Assembly: GCF_013407835.1 (NCBI RefSeq)
Contig: NZ_JACCBI010000001.1
Coordinates: forward strand, 868,001-932,000
Length of the DNA: 64,000 bases
DNA from: Agromyces atrinae
Lineage (GTDB): Bacteria > Actinomycetota > Actinomycetes > Actinomycetales > Microbacteriaceae
Reading direction: 5' to 3'
The position numbers and the translations under genes are program-made. The first letter of the stretch is position 1. Every line of letters starts with the position of its first letter. Positions 1-8,660 of this stretch are shown here, in pieces. The notes under the pieces were generated by a model, which saw only the letters and a list, made by a program, of their open reading frames with translations, had not been told where the DNA came from and did not search any database.

Positions 1-117
1 GAACTCCGTGACATCGATCTCGACGGTCAGGGCATATGTGCACGGCGAGGCGCGATAGTGCTCGAAGAGTTCGCGGCGGGGCCAGGAGTCGAGGTCGATC
101 GGTCGGGGCTCGGTCAT
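1..117 (-). CDS. Chloramphenicol acetyltransferase-like protein (5' part only)
   Basis: Only the first 39 residues are inside the window; the rest lies beyond the left edge. They start MTEPRPIDLDSWPRRELFEH and continue with a PCTYALTVEIDVT segment. This is the usual N-terminus of type A (CatA-like) chloramphenicol O-acetyltransferases: IDL..W.R...F.HY, then PCTYS(M/L)TV..DIT. Such enzymes are cytosolic trimers that transfer acetyl from acetyl-CoA to chloramphenicol, though many chromosomal homologues act on unknown acceptors. The catalytic His near the C-terminus cannot be seen, so activity is untested. The gene is divergent from the AlkD-like gene. Confidence 0.75.
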   Translation of the reverse strand, partial: MTEPRPIDLDSWPRRELFEHYRASPCTYALTVEIDVTEF

Positions 118-197
118 CGTCCCAGTGTTCCAGGTGCGCCCCGCCCCGACGACCCGGCGTACCCTGGCAGCAGTTCACCGAGCGAGAGGACCGTATC

Positions 198-887
198 GTG
201 GCGACGCGCACCGCACCCGAGACGACCGTCGACGAGGTACTGGCCGAGCTCGGCGCCCTCGAGGACCCGAAGATCCGGGCGGTCAACGAGCGACACGGCG
301 ACGACCACGGGGTGAACCTCACGCAGCTGCGGGCCGTCGCCAAGCGCGTCGGCATGCAGCCCGATCTGGCCCGCGAACTGTGGGCCACGGGCGACTCCGC
401 CGCACGCCTGGTCGCGATCCTGACGAGCCGACCGAGATCATACTCGGCACCCGAACTCGACGAGATGCTGCGCGAGGCGCGCGTGCCGAAGGTGCACGAC
501 TGGCTGCTGAACTACCTCGTCCAGAAGGGCCCTCATGCCGATGAACTACGGGCGGCCTGGTTCGCCGACCCCGACCCGATCGTCGCGAGCGCGGGCTGGT
601 CGTTGACCGCGAAACACGTCGCCGCCGCGCCGGACGACATCGACGCCGACGGTCTTCTCGACATCATCGAGCGCGAGATGAAGGACGCGCCCGCCCGCCT
701 GCAGTGGTCGATGAACGAGGTGCTCGCGGCCGTCGGCATCCACCGCTCCGACCTCCGCGCGCGTGCCATCGCGATCGGCGAACGCCTCGAAGTGCTCAAG
801 GACTACCCCACGGCGCCGAACTGCACATCGCCCTATGCTCCGCTCTGGATCGCCGAGATCGTGCGGCGGCGCGAGGGCTCGAGCTAG
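198..887 (+). CDS. AlkD-like DNA alkylation repair family protein
   Basis: A 229-aa helical-repeat protein of the DNA alkylation repair (AlkD, HEAT-like) family. Family members remove N3- or N7-alkylated purines without base flipping, although many actinobacterial homologues are uncharacterised. Family-like segments are NLTQLRAVAKRVG (residues about 36-48), the helix with ARELW, and the DWLLNYLV block. I chose the GTG at 198 because homology begins there and GAGAGGA lies 8 nt upstream; the frame stays open to position 36 but that extension looks non-coding. The last 4 nt overlap the convergent SRPBCC gene. Confidence 0.7.
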   Translation: MATRTAPETTVDEVLAELGALEDPKIRAVNERHGDDHGVNLTQLRAVAKRVGMQPDLARELWATGDSAARLVAILTSRPRSYSAPELDEMLREARVPKVHDWLLNYLVQKGPHADELRAAWFADPDPIVASAGWSLTAKHVAAAPDDIDADGLLDIIEREMKDAPARLQWSMNEVLAAVGIHRSDLRARAIAIGERLEVLKDYPTAPNCTSPYAPLWIAEIVRRREGSS

Positions 888-1357
888 CGCGCGTCGCCCT
901 CGGCGAGTGCTGCCAGGGCATCAGTGACGGCGCCCCAGCCCTCGAAGAACCCGAGCTCTTCGTGGTGAGCGCGAGCCGCCGCATCGCCATGCCTCACGAC
1001 GACGCGATAGTCGGTGCCGTCGGCGTGCTCGCCGACGATGATCTCGGCGCTCATCGCGACGGGTTGCGGTGTTGCGGGGTGCCACGAACTCGTGAGCGCG
1101 TTCGTGAAGACGAGTCGCTCCCCCGGCTCCACGACGAGGAACACACCGTCGGTGTGCGGCACGAAGTCGACGCCGTCCTCCGACATCCGGGTCACGAAGG
1201 CTCCTCCGGGGCGCACGTCGAGGCGATCGACGACCGAGATCGTGGGTGCGGGCGTCCACCATGAGGCGAGCAGGGCAGGATCGGTCCACGCGTCCCAGAC
1301 GCGCGAGCGCGGGGCGCGGATGACGCGCTGGAGGGTGAGGTCGAGGTCGGGGTTCAT
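884..1357 (-). CDS. SRPBCC (AHSA1-like) domain protein
   Basis: A 157-aa single-domain protein of the START/SRPBCC fold, Activator-of-Hsp90-ATPase-homologue-1-like subgroup. It shows the N-terminal helix and strand LTLQRVIRAPRSRVWDAWTD, the LLASWW segment and the closing helix GFFEGWGAVTDAL. These small cytosolic proteins bind hydrophobic ligands; the ligand here is unknown. The ATG at 1357 is preceded by CAGGAG at proper spacing, so I preferred it to the longer frame opening at 1393. Confidence 0.8.
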   Translation of the reverse strand: MNPDLDLTLQRVIRAPRSRVWDAWTDPALLASWWTPAPTISVVDRLDVRPGGAFVTRMSEDGVDFVPHTDGVFLVVEPGERLVFTNALTSSWHPATPQPVAMSAEIIVGEHADGTDYRVVVRHGDAAARAHHEELGFFEGWGAVTDALAALAEGDAR

Positions 1358-1418
1358 GCGCGGGCTCCTGACTGTCGCCGCCCAGTGTCGCACGAGTCCC
1401 GGGCGTCCGCACCTGGTG

Positions 1419-2216
1419 CTACCGCGACCGTCGATCGAGTGGCACGACGAGCGGAGTACCGGTGACGGGGTCGGGGATCACGACGTTGGCGAGACCGAAG
1501 ACCTCGTCGACGAGGGACGAGGTCACGGTGTCGGCCGGGGTGCCCTGCGCGACGATGCGTCCCTCGCGCATGGCGATCACGTGGGTCGCATAGCGCGCCG
1601 CATGGTTCAGGTCGTGCAGCACCGCGACGATGGTGCGCCCCTCGCGATGCAGATCGTCGAGGAGGTCGAGCACCTCCATCTGGTGGGTGACGTCGAGATA
1701 GGTCGTGGGTTCGTCCAGGAGCACGAGCGGCGTCTGCTGCGCCAGGACCATGGCGATCCAGACACGCTGCCGCTGCCCGCCCGAGAGCTCGTCGACCCGA
1801 CGGGTCGAGAGGTCGGCGACGCCCGTCTTCGTGAGCGCATCCGCGACGGCTGCCTCGTCGGCCGGCGACCACGATCGCAGCAGTCGCTGGTGCGCGTACC
1901 GCCCTCTCGCGACGAGTTCGGAGACGGTGATGCCCTCGGGGGCGACGGCGGTCTGCGGGAGCAGTCCGATACGACGGGCGATCGCCCGGGTGGGTGTGCG
2001 CGCGATGTCGGCGCCGTCGAGCACCACCGCGCCGTCCTTCGGCGCGAGCAGGCCGGAGAGAGCGCGCAGCAGCGTCGACTTGCCGCACGCGTTCGGACCG
2101 ATGATGACGGTGAACGAGCCGGGCTCGACGACGACGTCGAGATGCTCGCTGACGACACGGCCGTCGTACGCGAGAGAGACGTCACGGGCGCGCAGGTCGA
2201 CGGGGTCGTGGCTCAC
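1419..2216 (-). CDS. Iron-siderophore ABC transporter ATP-binding protein
   Basis: A 265-aa FepC/FecE-type ATPase that powers import of ferric siderophore through the two permeases encoded just upstream. Walker A is GPNACGKST (residues 40-48), the signature LSGGQRQRV begins at 144, Walker B is LVLLDEP (164-170), and the switch His lies in LHDLNHA. The GTG start overlaps the permease stop by 4 nt (GTGA) and has AGGAG upstream, so translation is probably coupled. It is the last gene of the set controlled by the iron box near 5266-5285. Confidence 0.9.
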   Translation of the reverse strand: MSHDPVDLRARDVSLAYDGRVVSEHLDVVVEPGSFTVIIGPNACGKSTLLRALSGLLAPKDGAVVLDGADIARTPTRAIARRIGLLPQTAVAPEGITVSELVARGRYAHQRLLRSWSPADEAAVADALTKTGVADLSTRRVDELSGGQRQRVWIAMVLAQQTPLVLLDEPTTYLDVTHQMEVLDLLDDLHREGRTIVAVLHDLNHAARYATHVIAMREGRIVAQGTPADTVTSSLVDEVFGLANVVIPDPVTGTPLVVPLDRRSR

Positions 2217-3262
2217 GGTGCTCTCCTGATCTCGCGTGCGAGGAGCCACACGAGGTAGGCCCCACCGCAGACGACGGTGACGACGCCCACCGGAACGGTG
2301 AGCGGGATGACGTGCTGCGCGATGATGTCGGCGGCGAGCAGCAGGGCGCCTCCGACGAACAGGGTGGGAACGAGCGGGATGTCCGCTGTTCCCGTGAGCC
2401 TGCGGGTGATCTGCGGTGCGGCGAGGGAGACGAAGGCGATGGGCCCCGCGATCGACGTCACGACGCTCACGAGCGCGACGGCGATGACGAGCACTCCGAT
2501 GCGACTCCGGCGGACGAGCACACCCGTCGATCGAGCGACGTCGTCACCGAGGCCGAGCTGCTGCAGCGGACGCGTGACGAGCGGCAGGAGTGCGAGGATC
2601 ACGACGAGGAGCGCGATGGCGGGCCACGCGGTCGTCGCGCTCACCGAGTTCAGACTGCCCGCGCCCCACGCGGCGGCGAAGAGCGCGGTCTCGAGTTCGG
2701 CACGCAGCAGCAGCCACGTGTTGAACGCGGCGAGCATCGCCGAGACGCCGATTCCGATGACGATGAAGCGGAACCCCTGCAGGCCGTCGTGGGCCGAGAG
2801 CAGCACGATGACGAGCGCGGCGACGAGCCCGCCGAGAAGCGACCCGGTCACGAGCAGGGGCCATGAACCGCCGAGCACGATGAGGGCGATGAGCATTCCC
2901 GTGAACGATCCGTTGGCGAGCCCGATGATGTCGGGACTCGCGAGCGGGTTGCGGGTGATCGTCTGGAAGAGCGCGCCGGCGACGGCGAGTGCCGCGCCGA
3001 AGACGATCGCGGCGGCGGCGCGTGGCAGCCGCCACTCGAGCACGACCGTCCGCGGCAACCCGTCGGTCGTCCCGATGAGTGCTCCGACGACGTCGGACGG
3101 CGCGAGGGGGAAGTCGCCGAGCGCCAGCGCGAGCACGAGCAGCACGGCCGTGATCGCGCACGCGACGACGGCGACGATGAGCGAACGGACGCGCACGACG
3201 ACGTGCGCACGACGACCGCCGAGCACGAGGCGCCGGTGCGCGAACCGCACGGTGCCCGTCAC
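2213..3262 (-). CDS. Iron-siderophore ABC transporter permease (FecCD family)
   Basis: A 349-aa FecCD-family membrane permease (FepG/FecD-like) with about nine hydrophobic segments and the family motifs RLPRAAAAIVFGAALAVAG, RNPLASPDIIG and GPIAFVSLAAP. With the adjacent permease it forms the membrane channel for ferric siderophore. The start is the GTG overlapping the stop of the upstream permease (GTGA, 3259-3262). The same frame stays open further upstream, but that part is only the antisense-like shadow of the other permease. Basic N-terminal residues precede the first membrane helix. Confidence 0.9.
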   Translation of the reverse strand: MTGTVRFAHRRLVLGGRRAHVVVRVRSLIVAVVACAITAVLLVLALALGDFPLAPSDVVGALIGTTDGLPRTVVLEWRLPRAAAAIVFGAALAVAGALFQTITRNPLASPDIIGLANGSFTGMLIALIVLGGSWPLLVTGSLLGGLVAALVIVLLSAHDGLQGFRFIVIGIGVSAMLAAFNTWLLLRAELETALFAAAWGAGSLNSVSATTAWPAIALLVVILALLPLVTRPLQQLGLGDDVARSTGVLVRRSRIGVLVIAVALVSVVTSIAGPIAFVSLAAPQITRRLTGTADIPLVPTLFVGGALLLAADIIAQHVIPLTVPVGVVTVVCGGAYLVWLLAREIRRAP

Positions 3263-4284
3263 AGTCCCGTCGCCTTCCGCCGCCGCACGAGAGCGATGAG
3301 CACCGGCGCACCGATGAAGGCCGTGACGATTCCCGCCGGCATCTCGCTCGGTGCGATCGCGACGCGCCCGACGATGTCGGCGACGAGCACGAGGATGGGG
3401 CCGAGCACGAGGCTCCCCGCGAGGATGCGGCGTTGATCGGTGCCGAGGGTCCATCGCGCGATGTGCGGCACCATGAGACCCACGAACGCGATCGGCCCCG
3501 CGAGGGCGGTCGCGCCGCCGGCGAGGAGCGTCGTGCCGGTGACGACGATGAGGTCGGAGCGGCGTACGTCGACACCGTGCGATCGGGCGACGTCCGCCCC
3601 GAGGGCGAGCGAGTTGAGCGCGGGAGCCGCCAGGAGGGCGAGCACGAGTCCGACGAGGATGACGGGCAGGATCGGCAGGATGACGTCGAAGCCGCGACCC
3701 AGGAGGCTGCCGGCGTTCCAGCCGCGGAGGCGATCGAACGCGTCGGGGTGTGTGAGGGCGATGCCCGTCGTCGCACCCGCGAACACCGCGCCGAGCGCGA
3801 CTCCCGCGAGGGTCAGCCGGATCGGGTCCGTGCCGGACCGAGCACTCGATCCGATGAGCGAGACCGCGATCGTGAGGGCGAACGCGCCGATGCACGCGAG
3901 CCACACGTAGGCGCCCGGGTCCACGATGCCGAGGAACGCGATGCCGACCGCGACGAAGAACGCGGCACCGGCGTTGACGCCGAGGATTCCCGTGTCGGCG
4001 AGAGGATTGCGGGTGAACGCCTGGATCAGACATCCCGCCGCGGCGAGGGCCGCCCCCACGATGATCGCGGCCACCGTGCGCGGAACCCGCTGACCCCACA
4101 CGATGTAGTCGACCTCGGCGCCGCCGTGCCCGAGGAGCGACGCGATGACGTCGCCGGGCGGGATGGGATTCGATCCAACGAGGAGCGAGAGGATGACGGT
4201 CAGGGCGAGGAGCGCCCCTCCCGCGCACCACGCTGCGACGGCAGCGCGGTGACGCGGGCGGGACGGCGCCTCGAGAGAACCCAC
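3259..4284 (-). CDS. Iron-siderophore ABC transporter permease (FecCD family)
   Basis: A 341-aa FecCD permease, partner of the following permease gene. Motifs are RVPRTVAAIIVGAALAAAG, RNPLADTGILGVNAGAA and AGPIAFVGLMVPHIAR, all typical of BtuC/FepD-type proteins. Each such permease contributes about ten membrane helices to the transporter. The GTG start lies one nucleotide after the stop of the binding-lipoprotein gene, so the two are probably translationally coupled. The substrate (ferric siderophore rather than B12 or haem) is inferred from the neighbouring siderophore-interacting protein and the iron box. Confidence 0.9.
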   Translation of the reverse strand: MGSLEAPSRPRHRAAVAAWCAGGALLALTVILSLLVGSNPIPPGDVIASLLGHGGAEVDYIVWGQRVPRTVAAIIVGAALAAAGCLIQAFTRNPLADTGILGVNAGAAFFVAVGIAFLGIVDPGAYVWLACIGAFALTIAVSLIGSSARSGTDPIRLTLAGVALGAVFAGATTGIALTHPDAFDRLRGWNAGSLLGRGFDVILPILPVILVGLVLALLAAPALNSLALGADVARSHGVDVRRSDLIVVTGTTLLAGGATALAGPIAFVGLMVPHIARWTLGTDQRRILAGSLVLGPILVLVADIVGRVAIAPSEMPAGIVTAFIGAPVLIALVRRRKATGL

Positions 4285-4285
4285 G

Positions 4286-5224
4286 TCAGCGCGTGGAGAG
4301 GATGCGCTCGAGGTCGTCGAGCACGGTCATGCCGCCGAGCGGGCCGACACCGGTGATCCAGAAGGACTGGTCGACGAGGTGGACGTCGGGGAAGACGGCG
4401 GCGTTGTCGCTGATGGCGGCGGGCAGAGTGGTGGGGTCGTCGACGTCGGTCGTCGTGACGAGCACGAGGTCGGCGCTCGCGTCGACGACGTTCTCGGGCG
4501 AGACGTCGAGGGAGATGTCCTCCCACGCGCGCTCGGGAGTGGTGAACCCGGCGCACTCGAGGGTGCTCCCCGCAAACGACGTGGGGCCGTACAGGGTGAG
4601 GATGCCATCACGCGGACGGATGAGCTGCGCCGTCGAGCCCTCCGTGCCGAACTCCTCGGCGATCTCGTCGCACCGCTCCTCGTAGGCGGAGAGCAGTTCG
4701 CTCGCTCCGTCGGGATCTCCGAGCGCGTCGGCGACGAAGGCGACGTTCTCCTGCCACGGGTCGGACTGGGTCGCCATGAAGACGGTCGGCGCGACCGCGC
4801 TCAGCTGGTCGTAGAGGGCGGAGTGACGCGACTCCGTGCCGAGGATGAGGTCGGGCGCGAGAGCGGCGATGCGCTCGACGCTCGGCTCGGCGACCGTTCC
4901 GACCATCTCGATGTCGGCAGCGTCGTCGCCGAGGTAGGCGGGCACTCCTGCCGTCTCGTTGAGCACGGCCGCACCCACGGGAGTCGCACCGAGAGCGACG
5001 GCGGTATCGAGCTGCACGGGCTCGAGCACCACGATGCGCTGCGGGCTCGTCGGGATCTCGGTCTCACCGTGAGCGTGCGTGAACACGCGTGTCTCACTGG
5101 CGGAGGATGCCGTCGTCGGGGCGGTGTCGGCCTCGGGAGCGGCGGTCGAACAGGCCGTGAGAGCGACGGCGCCGACGAGCGCGAGGGAACTGAGAACGGT
5201 ACGGGCGAGAGCGCGACGAGGCAT
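4286..5224 (-). CDS. Iron-siderophore ABC transporter substrate-binding lipoprotein
   Basis: A 312-aa FepB/FecB-type (periplasmic binding protein 2) lipoprotein that captures ferric siderophore outside the membrane. It starts MPRRALARTVLSSLALVG and has a lipobox ALTAC, then a Thr/Ala/Glu-rich linker. Family motifs are PQRIVVLEPVQLDTAVALGA and ERIAALAPDLILG. The ATG at 5224 has TCAGGAG upstream; a longer frame to 5266 would put extra residues before the signal peptide. It is the first gene after the DtxR/IdeR-like box and heads the permease-permease-ATPase series. Confidence 0.9.
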   Translation of the reverse strand: MPRRALARTVLSSLALVGAVALTACSTAAPEADTAPTTASSASETRVFTHAHGETEIPTSPQRIVVLEPVQLDTAVALGATPVGAAVLNETAGVPAYLGDDAADIEMVGTVAEPSVERIAALAPDLILGTESRHSALYDQLSAVAPTVFMATQSDPWQENVAFVADALGDPDGASELLSAYEERCDEIAEEFGTEGSTAQLIRPRDGILTLYGPTSFAGSTLECAGFTTPERAWEDISLDVSPENVVDASADLVLVTTTDVDDPTTLPAAISDNAAVFPDVHLVDQSFWITGVGPLGGMTVLDDLERILSTR

Positions 5225-5265
5225 ACGACTCCTGATCGAGGGGGACGCCGCCGGATGACGGCACA

Positions 5266-5285
5266 AGAGGTTAGCCTAGCCTAAG
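5266..5285 (-). promoter_or_regulatory. DtxR/IdeR-type iron box
   Basis: Read on the minus strand, TTAGGCTAGGCTAACCTCT matches the 19-bp DtxR/IdeR/DmdR consensus (TTAGGTTAGGCTAACCTAA) at 16 of 19 positions. It sits about 40 bp before the start of the binding-lipoprotein gene and overlaps the stop codon of the siderophore-interacting-protein gene. Iron-loaded DtxR-type repressors bind such sites, so the uptake operon is expected to be on when iron is scarce. Confidence 0.8.
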
Positions 5286-6123
5286 CAAGGCCGGCCCTCT
5301 CGCGGTCGTGCCAATAGCCCTGCACGTGGATGCGGTCGGAATCGATCCCCGAACGCGCGAGGACGTCGCGGATCTCGGCGACGCGAGCACTCTCGGTCGC
5401 GCACCACGCGTAGAAGTCCGCTCCCGCCGCGGCAGCCGTCGAACCGTGCGTCGCCGCCCACTCCGTCACGTGCTCGAGGAGAGCCTCTCCCCCGCGTCGG
5501 TCACCGCGCTCGACCACGACGGCCTGCGGCGACCACCGCGTCACGAGCTCGGCATCGTCGGCATGACCCGTCTCGATCGCGACATCCGTTCGCGCATCGC
5601 CAGCGAGCGATCGCACGATGCCGGCGATCGCGGGGAACGCCGTCTCATCGCCCGCGATGAGGACGTGGCGGGCGGCTCCCGGCGCCCACTGCACACCGTG
5701 CGTGCCCTGCTCGAGGCGCCGATCGGGCGCGGAGAGCAGCAGTTCGTCGCCGACGGCGGCTCGGAGCGCCCAGGCGCTTCCGGGGCCGGGCCGCGCGTGG
5801 ACGTAGAAGTCGATGTCGAGCTCTCGCGACTCAGGTCTCGCCTCACCGATCGTGTAGCTGCGCATCGCGGGTCGCTCGGACAGAGGCACGCTCCGCCACC
5901 GCGACCGCCAGTCGCTCTCGGCGAGGAACGCGTGCCGGAGCTCGTCGGGATACCGGCCCTGCGGGAGCAGCAGCTTGATGCGCTGATCGAGGCCCCGCGG
6001 CACGAGCTCGGCGAGATCGTCGCCGCGGAGCGTCACACGGACGAACCCGGTCGACACCCGCCGCACGGTCGCGACGAACGCTCTGAACAGGACGTTCGGC
6101 GAGTCGGAGAACGAGCGAGACAT
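5281..6123 (-). CDS. Siderophore-interacting protein (FAD-dependent ferric-siderophore reductase)
   Basis: A 280-aa ViuB/SIP-family flavoprotein that releases iron in the cytosol by reducing ferric siderophore. Visible family features are the FAD-binding strand with PAMRSYTIGEAR, the DIDFYVHARPGPGSAWA block, GDETAFPAI in the NAD(P)-binding-like domain, and the C-terminal FYAWCATESARVAEIRD. The start ATG at 6123 has no strong ribosome site but homology begins there. It is upstream of the binding-protein gene in the same direction; its stop codon lies inside the iron box, so it may be transcribed separately. Confidence 0.88.
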   Translation of the reverse strand: MSRSFSDSPNVLFRAFVATVRRVSTGFVRVTLRGDDLAELVPRGLDQRIKLLLPQGRYPDELRHAFLAESDWRSRWRSVPLSERPAMRSYTIGEARPESRELDIDFYVHARPGPGSAWALRAAVGDELLLSAPDRRLEQGTHGVQWAPGAARHVLIAGDETAFPAIAGIVRSLAGDARTDVAIETGHADDAELVTRWSPQAVVVERGDRRGGEALLEHVTEWAATHGSTAAAAGADFYAWCATESARVAEIRDVLARSGIDSDRIHVQGYWHDRERAGLA

Positions 6124-6154
6124 ACCCGACCGATCGTAGCGAAGCCGGCGGCGC

Positions 6155-7813
6155 TCAGTCGCGGTCGACCGCCACGAGATGCTCGATGACCGGGTCGGCC
6201 GAGGCGAATGCGCGCACCGCCTCGAGCACCTCGGCGTCGTAGCCCGTCGTACGACTCTCGTGCTGACGCAGATGCTCGCTCCACGATCCGACGGTGAACG
6301 CCTCGACCATGGTCCCGGGCTGCTCGCGCGAGTCGTAGAGATGCCAGGCTCGCGCCCCCGTGCGGCGCCGCGAGTGCTCGACGTACTGCATCGCGTCGAC
6401 GAAGCGGGCCCGGTCGGCGGAAGCGACCGCGTAGCGCACGATGACGAGCGTCGCCCCGTCGGACTCGCTCTCCCTCGCGGGTGTGCGGGTCGAGGCCTCA
6501 TCGCCGGGAAGCACGAGCGCGACGGGAGGCACATCGGTCAACGGCAGCGGCACGACATCGCGCTTCTTGTCGACGGTCGATCCGAACGGCCAGACGAGCT
6601 GAAGGGCAGCGACCACGACGACCACGATGCCTGTGCCGACCATCGTCGCGGCGACGCCGAGGATGCCGCTCAGCACACCCGACACCGCAGCGCCGAGCGC
6701 CGTCCCGCCGTAGAACACGAGTTGATAGACCGACAGGCCACGCGTCCGCACCCACACCGGCAGGAACGACTGCACGGTGCCGTTGAGCGACGCGATGACA
6801 CCGATCCACGCGGTGCCGATGACGACGAGGATCGGCAGCGTCACGGCGAGAGTCGTCGAGAACGCGATGACGGCGATACCGACGCCGTAGACCGCACTCG
6901 ACACCATCACGAGTCCGCCGACGCCGATCTTCGCCCGAAGGGGTGGCAGCACGAATGCGCCGCAGACCGATCCGAGCCCGACGGCGGCGAGGAGGAGCCC
7001 GTATCCGCTCGCCGCGAGTCCGAGCTGACCGTTCGCGAGCACCGGTAGGAGCGCCCATAGGGCGTTGGCGGGGATCATGAAGAGCAACAGCTGCACGTAC
7101 ATCCGTCGCACGATCGCGCTGTGTCCGACGTACCGCAGCCCCGCCCGCGACGCCGCGATGAAGGGTTCGCGGCTCGTGGGCGGAGCGGTGTACCCGCGCC
7201 AGAGCACCAGAACGAGCAGGAAGAAGAGGAAGCTCGCGACGTTGACGGCGAAGACGAACGGGATGCCGAGTTGAGCGATGAGGACACCGGCGACGGCCGG
7301 CCCGATGGCCCGGGCGACGTTCACACCGATCGACGACAGTGACGCGGCGTTCGCGATGAGCGGCGTCGGGACGATCTCGGGGACGATCGCCTGATACGCG
7401 GGCAGTTGTACGGCCGTGGCCGCGCCGAGGGCGAAGGTGAGTGCGAGCAGGAGCGCAGGAGTCATGAGGTCCGCCGCCGTGAGAACGACGAGGACGAGGC
7501 TGATAGCGGCCTGCGCCGCCTGCACGCCGATGAGCAGTCGGCGGCGATTCATGAACTCGCCGAGCACACCGGCGGGGATGCCGAACAGCAGCACGGGCGC
7601 CGCGGCGGCCGTCGAGACGAGAGCGATGACGGCGGGCGACGCGTTCTGCTCGACGAGGAACCACTGGGCGCCGACGGACTGCATCCAGCTGCCGATGCTG
7701 CTGACGAGACCCGCGATCCACAGCCAGCGGAACACCGTGACGCGGAGAGGCGCGAGAGCGCCGGGCGGTGTCCCGCCCGGCGCTCCGGCGTTCGTCGTCG
7801 ACGCTCGGATCAC
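6155..7813 (-). CDS. MFS_3 family transporter with C-terminal monooxygenase-like domain
   Basis: A 552-aa major facilitator of the MFS_3 (EntS-related) family. About twelve membrane segments occupy residues 25-420, including RWLWIAGLVSSIGSWMQSVG, which is typical for this family. A soluble tail (about 455-552, TLVIVRYAVASADRARFVDA through HLVAVD) resembles the antibiotic-biosynthesis-monooxygenase-like ferredoxin fold often attached to these exporters. The GTG start overlaps the stop of the chloroperoxidase-like gene by 4 nt. Siderophore export is possible because iron-uptake genes follow, but the operon links it more closely to the two hydrolases. The substrate is unknown. Confidence 0.85.
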   Translation of the reverse strand: MIRASTTNAGAPGGTPPGALAPLRVTVFRWLWIAGLVSSIGSWMQSVGAQWFLVEQNASPAVIALVSTAAAAPVLLFGIPAGVLGEFMNRRRLLIGVQAAQAAISLVLVVLTAADLMTPALLLALTFALGAATAVQLPAYQAIVPEIVPTPLIANAASLSSIGVNVARAIGPAVAGVLIAQLGIPFVFAVNVASFLFFLLVLVLWRGYTAPPTSREPFIAASRAGLRYVGHSAIVRRMYVQLLLFMIPANALWALLPVLANGQLGLAASGYGLLLAAVGLGSVCGAFVLPPLRAKIGVGGLVMVSSAVYGVGIAVIAFSTTLAVTLPILVVIGTAWIGVIASLNGTVQSFLPVWVRTRGLSVYQLVFYGGTALGAAVSGVLSGILGVAATMVGTGIVVVVVAALQLVWPFGSTVDKKRDVVPLPLTDVPPVALVLPGDEASTRTPARESESDGATLVIVRYAVASADRARFVDAMQYVEHSRRRTGARAWHLYDSREQPGTMVEAFTVGSWSEHLRQHESRTTGYDAEVLEAVRAFASADPVIEHLVAVDRD

Positions 7814-8631
7814 TTCGCGATGAACGCGAGGATGTCGGCGTCGAGTGCGACCTGGTAGTCGCCGTAGATTCCGTGCGGGGCTCCCGGATACACCGTGAGG
7901 GTTCCGTCGGAGACGAGGTCGATCGCCTTCCGGCCCGATGCGCCGATCGGCACGATCTGGTCGTCGTCACCCTGCGCGATGAGGATCGGGACGTCGAGCG
8001 CCTTCAGGTCCTCGGTGAAGTCGGTCTCGGAGAAGGCCGCGATGCAGTCGTAGGCCGCCGCGAGGTTGACGTTCATACCCTGGCGCCAGAAGTCGCGCTT
8101 CGCGCCTTCCGAGACGTTCGATCCCTCGCGGTTCGCACCGAAGAACGACTCGGTCAGGTCGATGTAGAACTGCGAGGCGTCTTTCAGCACACCCGCGCGG
8201 ATGCCGTCGAAGACCTCGATCGGCAGCCCCTCGGGGTTCGACTCGGTCTTGACCATCTGCGGCGGCACGGCTCCGGCGGTAATGACCTTCACCACTCGAC
8301 CCGCGCCGTGCTGCGCGGCGTACCGGACGACCTCCCCGCCGCCCGTCGAGTGGCCGATGATGACGAGGTTCGTCAGGTCGAGGTGCTCGACGAGTTCGGC
8401 GAGGTCACGGGCGTAGGTGTCCATGTCGTTGCCCGTGTACGTCTTCGCCGAGCGGCCGTGGCCGCGTCGGTCGTGCGCGATCGCGCGGTAGCCGTTGTCG
8501 GCGAGCAGCTTGATCTCGACCTGCCATGCGTCGGAGGACAGCGGCCAGCCGTGACTGAGGAGCACCGGCTGACCCTCGCCCTGATCGGTGTAGTAGATCT
8601 CGGTTCCATCGGACGTCGTGAAGTAGGGCAT
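7810..8631 (-). CDS. Alpha/beta hydrolase, non-haem chloroperoxidase type
   Basis: A 273-aa alpha/beta hydrolase of the cofactor-free haloperoxidase/esterase group. It has the oxyanion motif SHGWPLSSDAW, nucleophile Ser95 in GHSTGGGE, Asp in QGDDDQIVP and His in APHGIYGDY. The family hydrolyses esters and in vitro can make peracids that halogenate; the natural substrate is usually unknown. The ATG at 8631 is preceded by GAGAAG. It lies between a second hydrolase and the MFS exporter in one transcription unit, probably under the DJ-1/AraC regulator. Confidence 0.88.
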   Translation of the reverse strand: MPYFTTSDGTEIYYTDQGEGQPVLLSHGWPLSSDAWQVEIKLLADNGYRAIAHDRRGHGRSAKTYTGNDMDTYARDLAELVEHLDLTNLVIIGHSTGGGEVVRYAAQHGAGRVVKVITAGAVPPQMVKTESNPEGLPIEVFDGIRAGVLKDASQFYIDLTESFFGANREGSNVSEGAKRDFWRQGMNVNLAAAYDCIAAFSETDFTEDLKALDVPILIAQGDDDQIVPIGASGRKAIDLVSDGTLTVYPGAPHGIYGDYQVALDADILAFIAK

Positions 8632-8660
8632 CGTCTTCTCTTTCGTGTGGGAGGGGCTGA

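Noticed and set aside
1014..2258. A 414-codon plus-strand frame across the SRPBCC and ABC ATPase genes.
   Set aside because: It overlaps two clear minus-strand genes and has an improbable Arg/Asp-rich composition.
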